A DNA stretch of 34,101 nt from an uncultured Candidatus Actinomarina sp. (GTDB lineage: Bacteria; Actinomycetota; Acidimicrobiia; Actinomarinales; Actinomarinaceae), in contig CABYIX010000011.1 of assembly GCA_902519215.1 (NCBI GenBank), positions 1 through 34,101 of the forward strand. Direction: 5' to 3'. A program made the position numbers and the translations under genes. The notes under the pieces are model-generated. The model ran no database searches. It saw only the letters and a list, made by a program, of their open reading frames with translations, and was not told the DNA's origin. This document shows positions 1 through 7,352 of the stretch, piece after piece; position 1 is the stretch's first letter; every line of letters begins with the position of its first letter.

Positions 1-590
1 ACAGGTCTGTTTTTATTGGTTATGGAGCAGCAAAGAAACTTTTTGATATAAACGAAGAGCCAACCACTATCTACTTAAGAGCAAATCCTACTTTTATTGA
101 AGATGTTGTTGAGGTTATAGCACCTTCAATGAACCCAGAAAATCCCGACCAGGTTGAAGTTTCTAGACCTTCGGATGCATTAGAAGCACAGCAAGCTGTT
201 GAAGCTTCGTTTACGAACTTACTACTTGGACTTGGCTCCGTAGCCCTTCTAGTTGGGGGTGTAGCTATAGCTAATGTTATGGTTATGTCTGTTTTAGAGA
301 GAAGAATGGAGATTGGAGTTAGAAGATCGATTGGTGCTACGAGAAGGGAAATCAGGTATCAATTTTTACTAGAAAGCATTGTACTATCGGGCATTGGAGG
401 ACTGGTTGGTGTTATGTTAGGTTCACTTATTACGCTGGCTTACACTAATTACACAAATATTGTATTCTCAATACCAGTATGGCAAATTTTAGGAGCAGTA
501 GTTTTAGCATTATTAATTGGGGCTATTTCAGGGGTTTATCCAGCAATAAAAGCATCAAAAATACAACCAGCAGAAGCAGTTCGAAAATAA
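1..590 (+). CDS. MacB-like ABC transporter permease, C-terminal part (5' end outside window)
   Basis: The reading frame is open from base 3 and enters from outside the window, so only about the last 195 residues are present. The first 60 or so residues look like the end of the extracytoplasmic MacB_PCD domain. Three hydrophobic segments follow, with the FtsX/MacB signature: a membrane stretch ending in NVMVMSVLERRMEIGVRRSIGA, split here as NVMVMSVLERR then MEIGVRRSIGA, followed by a loop and two more helices ending in a GVYPAIKASKIQPAEAVRK-type tail. The R-x-E-IG-x-RR-IGA motif is typical of the coupling helix region that contacts the ATPase. The family exports peptides, lipoproteins or drugs, usually with an ATPase and a MacA-like adaptor, both presumably upstream. 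Its TAA stop overlaps the likely start of the next lipoprotein gene. Confidence 0.88.
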   Translation, partial: RSVFIGYGAAKKLFDINEEPTTIYLRANPTFIEDVVEVIAPSMNPENPDQVEVSRPSDALEAQQAVEASFTNLLLGLGSVALLVGGVAIANVMVMSVLERRMEIGVRRSIGATRREIRYQFLLESIVLSGIGGLVGVMLGSLITLAYTNYTNIVFSIPVWQILGAVVLALLIGAISGVYPAIKASKIQPAEAVRK

Positions 591-1111
591 AACTACTTTT
601 TTTTATCCTTCTTTTATCCTCGTGCACCATTGGTGGTGAGGAAACAACACAGGGGGTTGTCACTATAGATGACTCGACAGTAACAACTACCTTAGATGAA
701 GAAACAACATTTGAAGAGGGAGTACTAAATTTCGCTCAGTGCATGAGAGAGGAGGGAATTAACTTTCCAGATCCAACCTTTGATATTGACGGAAATCCAG
801 AGTTTGACAATTTAGAAATAGAAAATGAAGATGAATTTGAAACAGCATTTGAAAATTGTGAAGAAATTTTAAGAAACGCTCTTCCGGAACAATTCGACCT
901 AGATCCAGAAGTTGAAGCAGCATTAGTAGATGCTTCATTAGAGTTTTCTCAATGCATGAGAGAAGAAGGTATTGATTTTCCAGACCCCAAACCAGGCGAA
1001 TTTGGTTTCTTTGCTTTTAGAGATGCCGATATAGACTTTAGCTCAGAAGCTGTCCAACAAGCTTTTGAAATATGTCAGCCTGAAAACCCACTTGATAATC
1101 TTGATGATTAG
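587..1111 (+). CDS. Lipoprotein with two CMREEGI-FPDP repeats; apparent ATA start
   Basis: The frame is open upstream to an ATG at 479, but starting there would put about 36 polar residues before the signal peptide and overlap the permease by 112 nt. The signal peptide (KLLFFILLLSSC, lipobox LSSC) begins right after an ATA at 587-589, which overlaps the permease stop as ATAA. I therefore place the start at ATA, or at an ATG lost by mutation or sequencing error. The mature protein is acidic and holds two repeats, FAQCMREEGINFPDP and FSQCMREEGIDFPDP, about 75 residues apart. From memory, similar CMR-x-x-G-x-x-x-PDP proteins are common in Actinobacteria beside MacAB-type exporters, so a role as a secreted partner of the upstream transporter is inferred. 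The product was not otherwise recognised. Confidence 0.7.
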   Translation: MKLLFFILLLSSCTIGGEETTQGVVTIDDSTVTTTLDEETTFEEGVLNFAQCMREEGINFPDPTFDIDGNPEFDNLEIENEDEFETAFENCEEILRNALPEQFDLDPEVEAALVDASLEFSQCMREEGIDFPDPKPGEFGFFAFRDADIDFSSEAVQQAFEICQPENPLDNLDD

Positions 1112-1120
1112 TTAAAGCCG

Positions 1121-2257
1121 TTACTTATGTGGATTAACTAAAAATTTATTACCAGTGCTTTGCTTAGCATATGAATTTATAATCTCTGGTTGAAGCATCT
1201 CCTCAAAAGATATTTCTTCAACGTACTGACTAGCAAAAGTGGTTTTTATTTCTTTAGCAATCCTTACACGCATTTCCTGGACTCTCTCCATTCCAATCTT
1301 TCCAAGCATGGGAGTAAGCAACCAGCCACCAAGACCCCAAGACATTCCATAAGATCTCTTCAAAACTGTTGGAGATTGATCTAGACCACCATAAATATAA
1401 ACCTGTTTATATGTTTCTGATCCATATCTTGAATATTGTTCAGTATTCTTATTAGCAGCTACCTCCATAGCTGTAAGGATTTGTCCAGGCAACTCTCCAT
1501 TATTACCTCCTCCAGTTGCGTCGAAACCTAAGGTTGCTCCGGTTTCTACTAATGCATTTATTAAACTTTCCATAAAATCAGGCGCACTTGTATTGCAAAC
1601 ATACTTCGCACCAATATCTTTCAACTTCTCTACCTGCTCTTCTTTTCTAACTATATTTACGAGAGGAATGTCATCACTTTTACAAATTTTTACAAGCATC
1701 TGACCTAGATTAGAAGTAGCTGCAGTATGAACAATTGCAGAATGATTTTCCATTTTCATTGTTTCAACAAAAGATAAAGCAGTTAGTGGGTTTACGAAAG
1801 AAGAGGCTGCCTCAGCAGGAGTAATCCCATCTTCCATAACCAAACAATTAAATGCAGAAGCAGATTTATATTGTGAATACATAGAACCCCCTGCAAGACC
1901 TACTGTCTTTCCAATGAGGCCCTTTGCATTAGCTCCCGCATCTACAACTACTCCAGCACCCTCATTTCCTGCTGGCATTGATTTATCTATTCTAGATTTC
2001 ATAGACCTCATTACGGCAGGATGCACTTTCATTGACGCAACTGTATTATCACCCGAACCGGTAGTATTGATATTTGAGAGGTCTCCACCAAAAGTTGTAA
2101 GTAGTGCTAAGTCAGAAGGGTTGATGGGAGCAGCTAGTACTTCAATCAAAACTTCATCGTCAGTTAGTATTGGAGTATCAACCTTAACTATAGATAGTTC
2201 TACATTTCCATCACTCGTAACCTTCGACCTTATTTCCTTAGAGTATTTACTTACCAC
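1121..2257 (-). CDS. Zinc-free MDR-family oxidoreductase (quinone oxidoreductase-like)
   Basis: Medium-chain dehydrogenase/reductase. The N-terminal GroES-like domain has PILTDDEVLIEVLAAPINPSD and a PAGNEGAGVVVDAG segment. A Rossmann domain follows with ATSNLGQMLVKI, an N-V-R-K segment and DIGAKYVCNTS. No catalytic-zinc Cys/His set is seen, which fits the quinone oxidoreductase/enoyl reductase branch using NAD(P)H. The substrate cannot be named. The frame extends to a TTG at 2269, but a GGGAG ribosome-binding site lies 5 nt before a GTG at 2257, so I prefer that start (378 aa). It converges with the lipoprotein gene, leaving a 9-nt gap and no room for a terminator. Confidence 0.82.
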   Translation of the reverse strand: MVSKYSKEIRSKVTSDGNVELSIVKVDTPILTDDEVLIEVLAAPINPSDLALLTTFGGDLSNINTTGSGDNTVASMKVHPAVMRSMKSRIDKSMPAGNEGAGVVVDAGANAKGLIGKTVGLAGGSMYSQYKSASAFNCLVMEDGITPAEAASSFVNPLTALSFVETMKMENHSAIVHTAATSNLGQMLVKICKSDDIPLVNIVRKEEQVEKLKDIGAKYVCNTSAPDFMESLINALVETGATLGFDATGGGNNGELPGQILTAMEVAANKNTEQYSRYGSETYKQVYIYGGLDQSPTVLKRSYGMSWGLGGWLLTPMLGKIGMERVQEMRVRIAKEIKTTFASQYVEEISFEEMLQPEIINSYAKQSTGNKFLVNPHK

Positions 2258-2334
2258 TTTCTCTCCCAAATTTTTAAAACATATGAAGTCTAACTGGATT
2301 TTAAATAGTTAATGTCTTAAAAATTATACGTTTT

Positions 2335-2793
2335 TTAAATACCAGATTCAAAATATGAAGGAGCGGTTACAGCAATAGTAAGCCAGCACTCCTCTTTTAG
2401 ATCAGGGCATTCAGTTTTTTCAAACACCCAAGTAATAACAAAATAGCTATTAGTTTTTGCTAGGACTTTTACTTCATAGTGAACATTAGTTTCATTTTCA
2501 TATGTAACTTCGTACGAGTATTCTTTTAAATCTATTATTGAGTCGTATGGCTCTGATAACAACATTTGAGAAAACCGTTCTTTTGGTCCTGTAATTTCTT
2601 TATTATCTTCATGAGCAAATCCCCAAATTGTATCAACGGCTTTTTCGGGGTTAATTGAAAAATTTTTGTAACTATCAAATATCAAATTGAGAACCTCTTC
2701 TGAATCAAGGATTTTTGGTGACTCATCAACAGTTATCTTACCTTCAGAACAGGAAACTAGAAGAATTAGAAGAATTAAAGCTTTTTTAACCAC
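2335..2793 (-). CDS. Hypothetical lipoprotein
   Basis: A 152-residue product with a GTG start. The first residues form a lipoprotein signal peptide (VKKALILLILLVSC, lipobox LVSC at Cys15). The mature part has no motif I recognise. It is rich in Glu, Tyr and Thr, with alternating hydrophobic residues that suggest a beta-rich NTF2-like or similar fold (inference). Four further Cys lie near the C-terminus, two of them in a CPDLKEEC segment, and could form disulfides outside the membrane. It sits downstream of two tiny hydrophobic reading frames on the same strand. Its start overlaps the stop of the nearest one by 8 nt, suggesting coupled translation if that frame is real. Confidence 0.7.
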   Translation of the reverse strand: MVKKALILLILLVSCSEGKITVDESPKILDSEEVLNLIFDSYKNFSINPEKAVDTIWGFAHEDNKEITGPKERFSQMLLSEPYDSIIDLKEYSYEVTYENETNVHYEVKVLAKTNSYFVITWVFEKTECPDLKEECWLTIAVTAPSYFESGI

Positions 2794-2881
2794 CTAAGAA
2801 CAGTGACACCACAAGATATACATGTAATACAAAAGCAATAGCTAGAAATCCAAAAAAAGACTTTTTTTCAACTTTATTCAC
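2786..2881 (-). CDS. Possible 31-residue single-pass membrane peptide
   Basis: A GTG-initiated frame encodes a basic N-terminus (NKVEKKS) followed by one hydrophobic segment of about 20 residues (FFGFLAIAFVLHVYLVVSLF). Its TAA stop overlaps the GTG start of the downstream lipoprotein gene. No good ribosome-binding site is visible, and an in-frame TTG lies two codons upstream. The K-rich end plus one membrane helix is typical of small actinobacterial membrane proteins, but the frame is short and could be chance. Confidence 0.35.
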   Translation of the reverse strand: MNKVEKKSFFGFLAIAFVLHVYLVVSLFLGG

Positions 2882-2897
2882 AATCAAATACTAGCAA

Positions 2898-2920
2898 CGG
2901 TTTAATTTATACGTAAACCG
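2898..2920 (-). repeat. Small inverted repeat between two tiny genes
   Basis: CGGTTTA (2898-2904) and TAAACCG (2914-2920) are exact inverted copies with a 9-nt loop, just past the stop of the 51-residue gene on the minus strand. No T-run follows, so it is not a classical terminator. It may be an RNA-stabilising hairpin or chance. Confidence 0.4.
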
Positions 2921-2922
2921 GG

Positions 2923-3078
2923 TTACTTATTTGCTTGTTCGTAAGCTTGGCTGTATAAAATAAGTGTTGGTGCCCAAAGACCTACATAAATTGCAAGTTG
3001 AGAATCATCTAAAACAATATATATAACCACAGATGCTAACACTGATACCATGCTGGCGTATAATCCAAGTTTCTGCAT
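2923..3078 (-). CDS. Small membrane protein, 51 aa
   Basis: ATG start with a good ribosome-binding site: GAGAGGAA ends about 4 nt before the ATG. The 51-residue product has two hydrophobic stretches, LGLYASMVSVLASVVIYIVL and LAIYVGLWAPTLILY, separated by DDSQ, so a two-helix hairpin in the membrane is likely. The C-terminus is polar (SQAYEQANK). I do not recognise the family. It is divergent from the small membrane gene at 3131, with about 50 nt between starts. Clear ribosome-binding site, sensible hydrophobicity and a defined stop make it more likely real than chance. Confidence 0.6.
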   Translation of the reverse strand: MQKLGLYASMVSVLASVVIYIVLDDSQLAIYVGLWAPTLILYSQAYEQANK

Positions 3079-3118
3079 TTATTTCCTCTCTCAATTTAAT
3101 TATACTATGTACTTTTGT

Positions 3119-3124
3119 TATGAT
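3119..3124 (+). promoter_or_regulatory. -10 box TATGAT of a leaderless start
   Basis: TATGAT ends 6 nt before the ATG at 3131, putting the expected transcription start at or next to the start codon. There is no ribosome-binding site before that ATG. This supports 3131 over the upstream in-frame ATGs at 3050 and 3107. Confidence 0.5.
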
Positions 3125-3130
3125 AAAAAT

Positions 3131-3286
3131 ATGCTAAATACAATAACTTCATCACCTTTTTTTCTGATTCTCTTATTTCCAGTCGGCACACTTACTGTTT
3201 TTGTAATTGGCTTAATCCGCTTAGATATTAAGGATCTAAGAGGAAAGCAAACAGCAGGTCAAAAACTTGCACTAGAAGAAGAATAG
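3131..3286 (+). CDS. Small membrane protein, 51 aa
   Basis: The frame is open from 3050, but a TATGAT box sits 6 nt before the ATG at 3131, so I take that as a leaderless start. This gives one long hydrophobic segment (FFLILLFPVGTLTVFVIGLI) followed by a charged cytoplasmic tail (RLDIKDLRGKQTAGQKLALEEE, quoted in two parts: RLDIKDLRGK and QTAGQKLALEEE). The function is unknown. It precedes another unknown gene (3320) by 33 nt on the same strand, so the two may be cotranscribed. Confidence 0.55.
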   Translation: MLNTITSSPFFLILLFPVGTLTVFVIGLIRLDIKDLRGKQTAGQKLALEEE

Positions 3287-3319
3287 CAATTTGTCTCATC
3301 TGACTGTTTATATATAATT

Positions 3320-3820
3320 ATGGACAGGGAAAATCTAGAAAATTTAGACGAAGAGTCGTTATTTAAAATCCAAAATACAATTTCTGAAATCATAAAAGAA
3401 AGAAATTTCAAAAAAGGCGACATAGAGACAATTGTTGATAATGCTTTCAGTATCGCTTTTCCTAAAATAGATGGTCTAGGTTTAAACCCATGGGTAGAAG
3501 GATCAATCCTAGTATGTCCCGGAGCAAGGATTGACAAGTCTCAAACGAGACATATTTGTAAATTTGTTGTTGTTGAAGAAGATTGGTCTTGGGAATCAAG
3601 CAATATGATAAATGATGTTATTAGAAGAGATCAGTCATCTAAAAATTTTAGACAACACTCAATTACACTAATTTCACCATTTGAAGGCATGTCACTAGAA
3701 GTCGTGTCGCAAAAATCACAAAATGGAAAACATTTAGTAAATACAGTTGAATCTTATAAGTTTATAAATGGAAATTTAGAGAAAATTATGACAAAATCTA
3801 CCAGATCTAGAGATCACTAA
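3320..3820 (+). CDS. Hypothetical soluble protein, 166 aa
   Basis: No family recognised. The first 35 residues are charged and probably helical (MDRENLENLDEESLFKI then KERNFKK). This part resembles the N-terminus of the small membrane protein at 15252 (MDKKDLENL...L...I.E.I..R...K). The middle contains GLNPWVEGSILVCPGARIDK and a W-rich VVEEDWSWESSN segment, suggesting a compact beta-rich domain, and there is no signal peptide or membrane helix. A TATAAT motif sits directly before the ATG (3313-3318). The stop shares the tetranucleotide CTAA with the stop of the convergent gene on the other strand. Confidence 0.65.
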   Translation: MDRENLENLDEESLFKIQNTISEIIKERNFKKGDIETIVDNAFSIAFPKIDGLGLNPWVEGSILVCPGARIDKSQTRHICKFVVVEEDWSWESSNMINDVIRRDQSSKNFRQHSITLISPFEGMSLEVVSQKSQNGKHLVNTVESYKFINGNLEKIMTKSTRSRDH

Positions 3821-5400
3821 ACAAATAGAGATAGTGCTCTCCAGCCGAAAATATATATAAGAACAACAAAAACAAAAAATAAAAACACAACCGCAAGTCT
3901 TTTAAACAATGAGTTCTCTAAAAACATCCCATCGTCATTTGATTTCAACCTTGCCCTAAGGAGTGTTAATAAACGAGCAAAGGGAAAAAACTCATTAGTT
4001 TTTAAATCAACAATAAATGAATTTTTATTTCTTGAAAAGGTGTGTATTCCTTTGTAAGGAGATTCACTAGATGTCTTAACTTCACCTATGAGTTTTTCTT
4101 TAAACTCATCAGGGTTGAGATTTTCAATTTTATTAAACAGTAAAGAAGTTCCATAGTTAGGGTAACAATTTTGTGTTGGTCTTATAATTGACGACCCCTC
4201 TTTAAAAATTTCCCCACCACCTCTTGAGTTCTGTGTATTTATTTTTACTGGATTTAATGCATGCTGGTTCCAATTTGATAAAGGGTCCTTTGCATAGAAA
4301 ATATGTAAAAATGAATTACTCCCAACAGACCCATCTGTAGCAAATATATACCAGATCCCGTTATGTTCAAAAATTGTTGGATCAATTCCAGCAAAGTTTT
4401 CAACAACAGTATTTACAGGTGTAATAGAGTCATCATCATTTTTTTTATAAATAGTTATCCCATTACTTTGTGCAGCTTCAGGTATTACATAATTATTTTT
4501 GTTATATTCAAATAAGCAGGGGTAAGAAAAATGAAGATTGCTATTGGTTTGAATATTGACTAAATTTTTAGAGTCGAACGAATACTTAGCTAACTTCCCC
4601 CTCCCAAGAAAATAATTAAACCTTTCAATAAAAAGACTGTTTTCAGACTCAAGGTAGAACGGATCTGCTTTAAAGTTCCAACTCTTGTCATTGAATAAAT
4701 TTTTTAATCTACTGTCTTCTAGTATGTTTTTATTAAATACATTTATAACCATTGGATAGCTATAAACGCTCCAAGAAGTGTAGTAAAAAAGTAGAAAATA
4801 TAATTTTTGTAAAACACTAGAGATTCTGGAACTTTTGTTATCAGCAGAAATAGATTCGTTAGTTTTAAAAGTTTCAAATTGATCATCATTGTTTCTGCCG
4901 TCTACTAAAAATTGTAAAGAGGACAAATTATTTGAAACTGTTTTATTATCACTAAATTTTGCTTCTTCAGTCCAACAGCCATTAACGATTACAACTTTAT
5001 TTTTATTTTTCTTTGCAAGATAGGTAATTGATTTAAATTTTAAATTTTCTCTTAAGAACAAAGATGATTCAAATTTTTGTTTTTTCATTTCATTGCAGAA
5101 ATAAAAAATATTATTAACATATTCAAAATCAATTAAACCCTCAGACAACCAGACCAAATCTCCTGTTGGTTTCGCACCAGTTTTTAGTGAAATTCTTTTA
5201 ATACTACCAAAGTACTCAGAGATGGTAATACGTGACAAGCTTGTGCAGGCAATTCTTTTAAGCGCCAATCTAAGATTTTTTGATGACTTATCAGTTAAAT
5301 AAATAGTTTCTAATAAACCCTTTTTATATAAAGTGAGAATAATTTCATACTTCCAATAACTAATTGTCTGACGATCAATAACTACTGATACTTTATTCAT
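3817..5400 (-). CDS. GINT1-like glycosyltransferase-associated protein with beta-propeller and C-terminal membrane helix
   Basis: The 527-residue protein resembles the family named after plant glucosamine inositolphosphorylceramide transferase 1. The N-terminal 160 residues look like the formyltransferase-related half (VSVVIDRQTISYWKYEII at the start, KVVIVNGCW later). Residues from about 240 on look like a five-bladed GH43-type propeller, with recurrent blade motifs WNFKADPFYLE, HFSYPCLFEYN, YVIPEAAQSNGI, FAGIDPTIFEHNGIWYIFAT and GGGEIFKEGSSIIRPTQ. A single membrane helix (LAVVFLFFVFVVLIYIFGW) ends the protein, which is unusual in what I know of the family. A TAGACT box lies 7 nt before the ATG. 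A role in sugar transfer to a lipid or envelope polymer is inferred; the substrate is unknown. Confidence 0.65.
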   Translation of the reverse strand: MNKVSVVIDRQTISYWKYEIILTLYKKGLLETIYLTDKSSKNLRLALKRIACTSLSRITISEYFGSIKRISLKTGAKPTGDLVWLSEGLIDFEYVNNIFYFCNEMKKQKFESSLFLRENLKFKSITYLAKKNKNKVVIVNGCWTEEAKFSDNKTVSNNLSSLQFLVDGRNNDDQFETFKTNESISADNKSSRISSVLQKLYFLLFYYTSWSVYSYPMVINVFNKNILEDSRLKNLFNDKSWNFKADPFYLESENSLFIERFNYFLGRGKLAKYSFDSKNLVNIQTNSNLHFSYPCLFEYNKNNYVIPEAAQSNGITIYKKNDDDSITPVNTVVENFAGIDPTIFEHNGIWYIFATDGSVGSNSFLHIFYAKDPLSNWNQHALNPVKINTQNSRGGGEIFKEGSSIIRPTQNCYPNYGTSLLFNKIENLNPDEFKEKLIGEVKTSSESPYKGIHTFSRNKNSFIVDLKTNEFFPFARLLTLLRARLKSNDDGMFLENSLFKRLAVVFLFFVFVVLIYIFGWRALSLFV

Positions 5401-5476
5401 TACCCTTAGTCTATTTACATAAATTAAATAATTACATAAGAATTATTACAATAACGAATCTTATTAGTTTACGACC

Positions 5477-7339
5477 TTAGCTTAAGTGATTGTTATGCCA
5501 GTTAATTATGTGTTCAAACCTTTGTTTCCTGTGTTTAGGCTTTCCAGATCTTGATAACTCATGACTTTCTCCAGGAAATCTTAACATTGCTGATTTCACA
5601 CCACGTTTTTTAAGGTTTGAAAAAAGTTGCTCAGCTTGTTCTACTGGGCATCTATAGTCTTCCTCTGAGTGGATAATAAGTGTCGGAGTTTTTATATTTG
5701 AAGCAAACGTGATAGGGCTTTTCTCTCTATAAAGATTAATATTTTTAGACATATCATCTAAAAGGTACATTTCAGGAAAGCCAATACCAATATCTGAAGT
5801 TCCAACCATTGTTTCCCAATTTAGCAAAGCTCGTTCAACAATTGCAGACTTAAACATATTTGGTTTGTGGCTAATAATCCAAGACGTCATAAACCCACCA
5901 TATGATCCACCCATAATTCCATAGTTTTTATTAGTAACACCCATAATTTTCACCATTTTCTTAAAAGAAGTTAGTACATCATGCATATCCGCAACACCCC
6001 ATTGGTCTCCACAGACATCCCTAAGAAAGTCATGACCTCTGCCACTAGAGCCTCTCGGATTACAAGCTATTACATTAAAACCTGCTGATGCATAGGTTTG
6101 AAATTCATCAAAGAAGGTAAATCCATATTGTGATGCGGGACCACCATGAATATTTAAAAGGGTTGGTCGATCTTTACCTACAAATATTCCCCATGTATCT
6201 ATTTCTGATTCACCAGTATTAATTCTTTCATAGACACATTTGTGTGTTTTTACTTTATTGACAAAATAATCATTTGCTTTTGAATTCTTTATAAGTTGAC
6301 CATTTTCTATTTCATAAATTTCATCAGGTCTTGAAAAAGAATTAGCAATTACGTAAACCCTATCATCGTTAAACGCAAAGTCCTTAATGGTTATATCAAG
6401 ATTCACTAAATCAACATTATTTGTACCATCACGAAGTAACGTTCTTCCTGAATCTTCATATAGAAAATAAAGTACAGAATTGTTAACTTTAGCTTTTGAA
6501 ATATTCCTATCAAAGAGTTTGTATTTATACGAAGCACTTCCAGGTTTAGAAAATTTGAGAATCATTGGATTCGTAGGCCAATCAAAACGATTTCTAAGAC
6601 CCACACCGTGTAAAGTGTCTTCATAGTAAAAGAGGTTACCTATCGAACCTTTTTGGAAAATATTATCTATAGATTTATTTTTTACGGCACCAACGCACTC
6701 TTCAAGCATTGTGCCTGCTGTGTTATATTTGCTATAAGAAAGTGTTATTGAATTTTTATGTTCAACCAACGAGTCAATTGATATTATATTTTCTTTATCA
6801 CCGTTAATAATTGTTGTATATTTTTTAGTTACAAGATTTACTTTGTAAACATGACTTCTTTTGTTAAAAATAATCCCAACACTATCAAAATGAAATGGAA
6901 GATTTTCATAATACAGAGGCTCCTCCTCCTTTTTTTCAATATCTTTAAAATCCTTAGACCATTCATTAGTTATTACGTAGATGAATTTTTCATTTTTGCT
7001 TAAAACATAATTAGAAATCTTTCCTTCGGTCTGAAAGAGGGTCTCTATTTTTTTTCCACTTTGAACTTGAATAGTAGAAGATATTTTTGCCTGTTTATTC
7101 TTGGGAATTTTAGGTGATTTTATATAAAAAATAGAGTTACTTAATTTTGCATATTTTGGGTTCGTGAAATTAAAACTTCCTGATTTATATTTTTTCCAAG
7201 AACCTTTGTCCCTTTTCCATAATTCAGATATATAAGTATTAGACTCTAGATCCATGTGAGTACTCTGTACTATCAAGCTTGAACCTTTTCCATCTAAGTT
7301 GGATAAGGAATTAAATTCAGGTAAGTTATTTGGCCTCAT
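5477..7339 (-). CDS. S9 family serine peptidase (acylaminoacyl-peptidase/prolyl oligopeptidase type)
   Basis: The 620-residue protein has the two-part layout of S9 peptidases: about 370 residues of beta-propeller, then an alpha/beta hydrolase domain. The catalytic domain shows the oxyanion region LNIHGGPASQYG, the AGFNVIACNPRGSSGRGHDF strand, the nucleophile motif GGSYGGF (Ser479), Asp561 in HSEEDYRCP and His593 in GESHELSRSGKPKHR, a typical S9C ending. No signal peptide is seen, so it is probably a cytoplasmic enzyme that trims peptides or acylated N-termini. It starts 13 nt after the symporter stop and is probably cotranscribed with it. A TAGAAT motif 10 nt before the ATG could also give it its own start. 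Confidence 0.9.
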   Translation of the reverse strand: MRPNNLPEFNSLSNLDGKGSSLIVQSTHMDLESNTYISELWKRDKGSWKKYKSGSFNFTNPKYAKLSNSIFYIKSPKIPKNKQAKISSTIQVQSGKKIETLFQTEGKISNYVLSKNEKFIYVITNEWSKDFKDIEKKEEEPLYYENLPFHFDSVGIIFNKRSHVYKVNLVTKKYTTIINGDKENIISIDSLVEHKNSITLSYSKYNTAGTMLEECVGAVKNKSIDNIFQKGSIGNLFYYEDTLHGVGLRNRFDWPTNPMILKFSKPGSASYKYKLFDRNISKAKVNNSVLYFLYEDSGRTLLRDGTNNVDLVNLDITIKDFAFNDDRVYVIANSFSRPDEIYEIENGQLIKNSKANDYFVNKVKTHKCVYERINTGESEIDTWGIFVGKDRPTLLNIHGGPASQYGFTFFDEFQTYASAGFNVIACNPRGSSGRGHDFLRDVCGDQWGVADMHDVLTSFKKMVKIMGVTNKNYGIMGGSYGGFMTSWIISHKPNMFKSAIVERALLNWETMVGTSDIGIGFPEMYLLDDMSKNINLYREKSPITFASNIKTPTLIIHSEEDYRCPVEQAEQLFSNLKKRGVKSAMLRFPGESHELSRSGKPKHRKQRFEHIINWHNNHLS

Positions 7340-7352
7340 GTTAGTTCTTATT

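Noticed and set aside
479-586. N-terminal extension of the lipoprotein from the ATG at 479
   Set aside because: It would put about 36 polar residues before the signal peptide, overlap the permease by 112 nt, and has no ribosome-binding site.
3259-3537. Minus-strand frame opposite the genes at 3131 and 3320
   Set aside because: Antisense shadow, Ser-rich composition, no start signal; the plus-strand genes have better signals.
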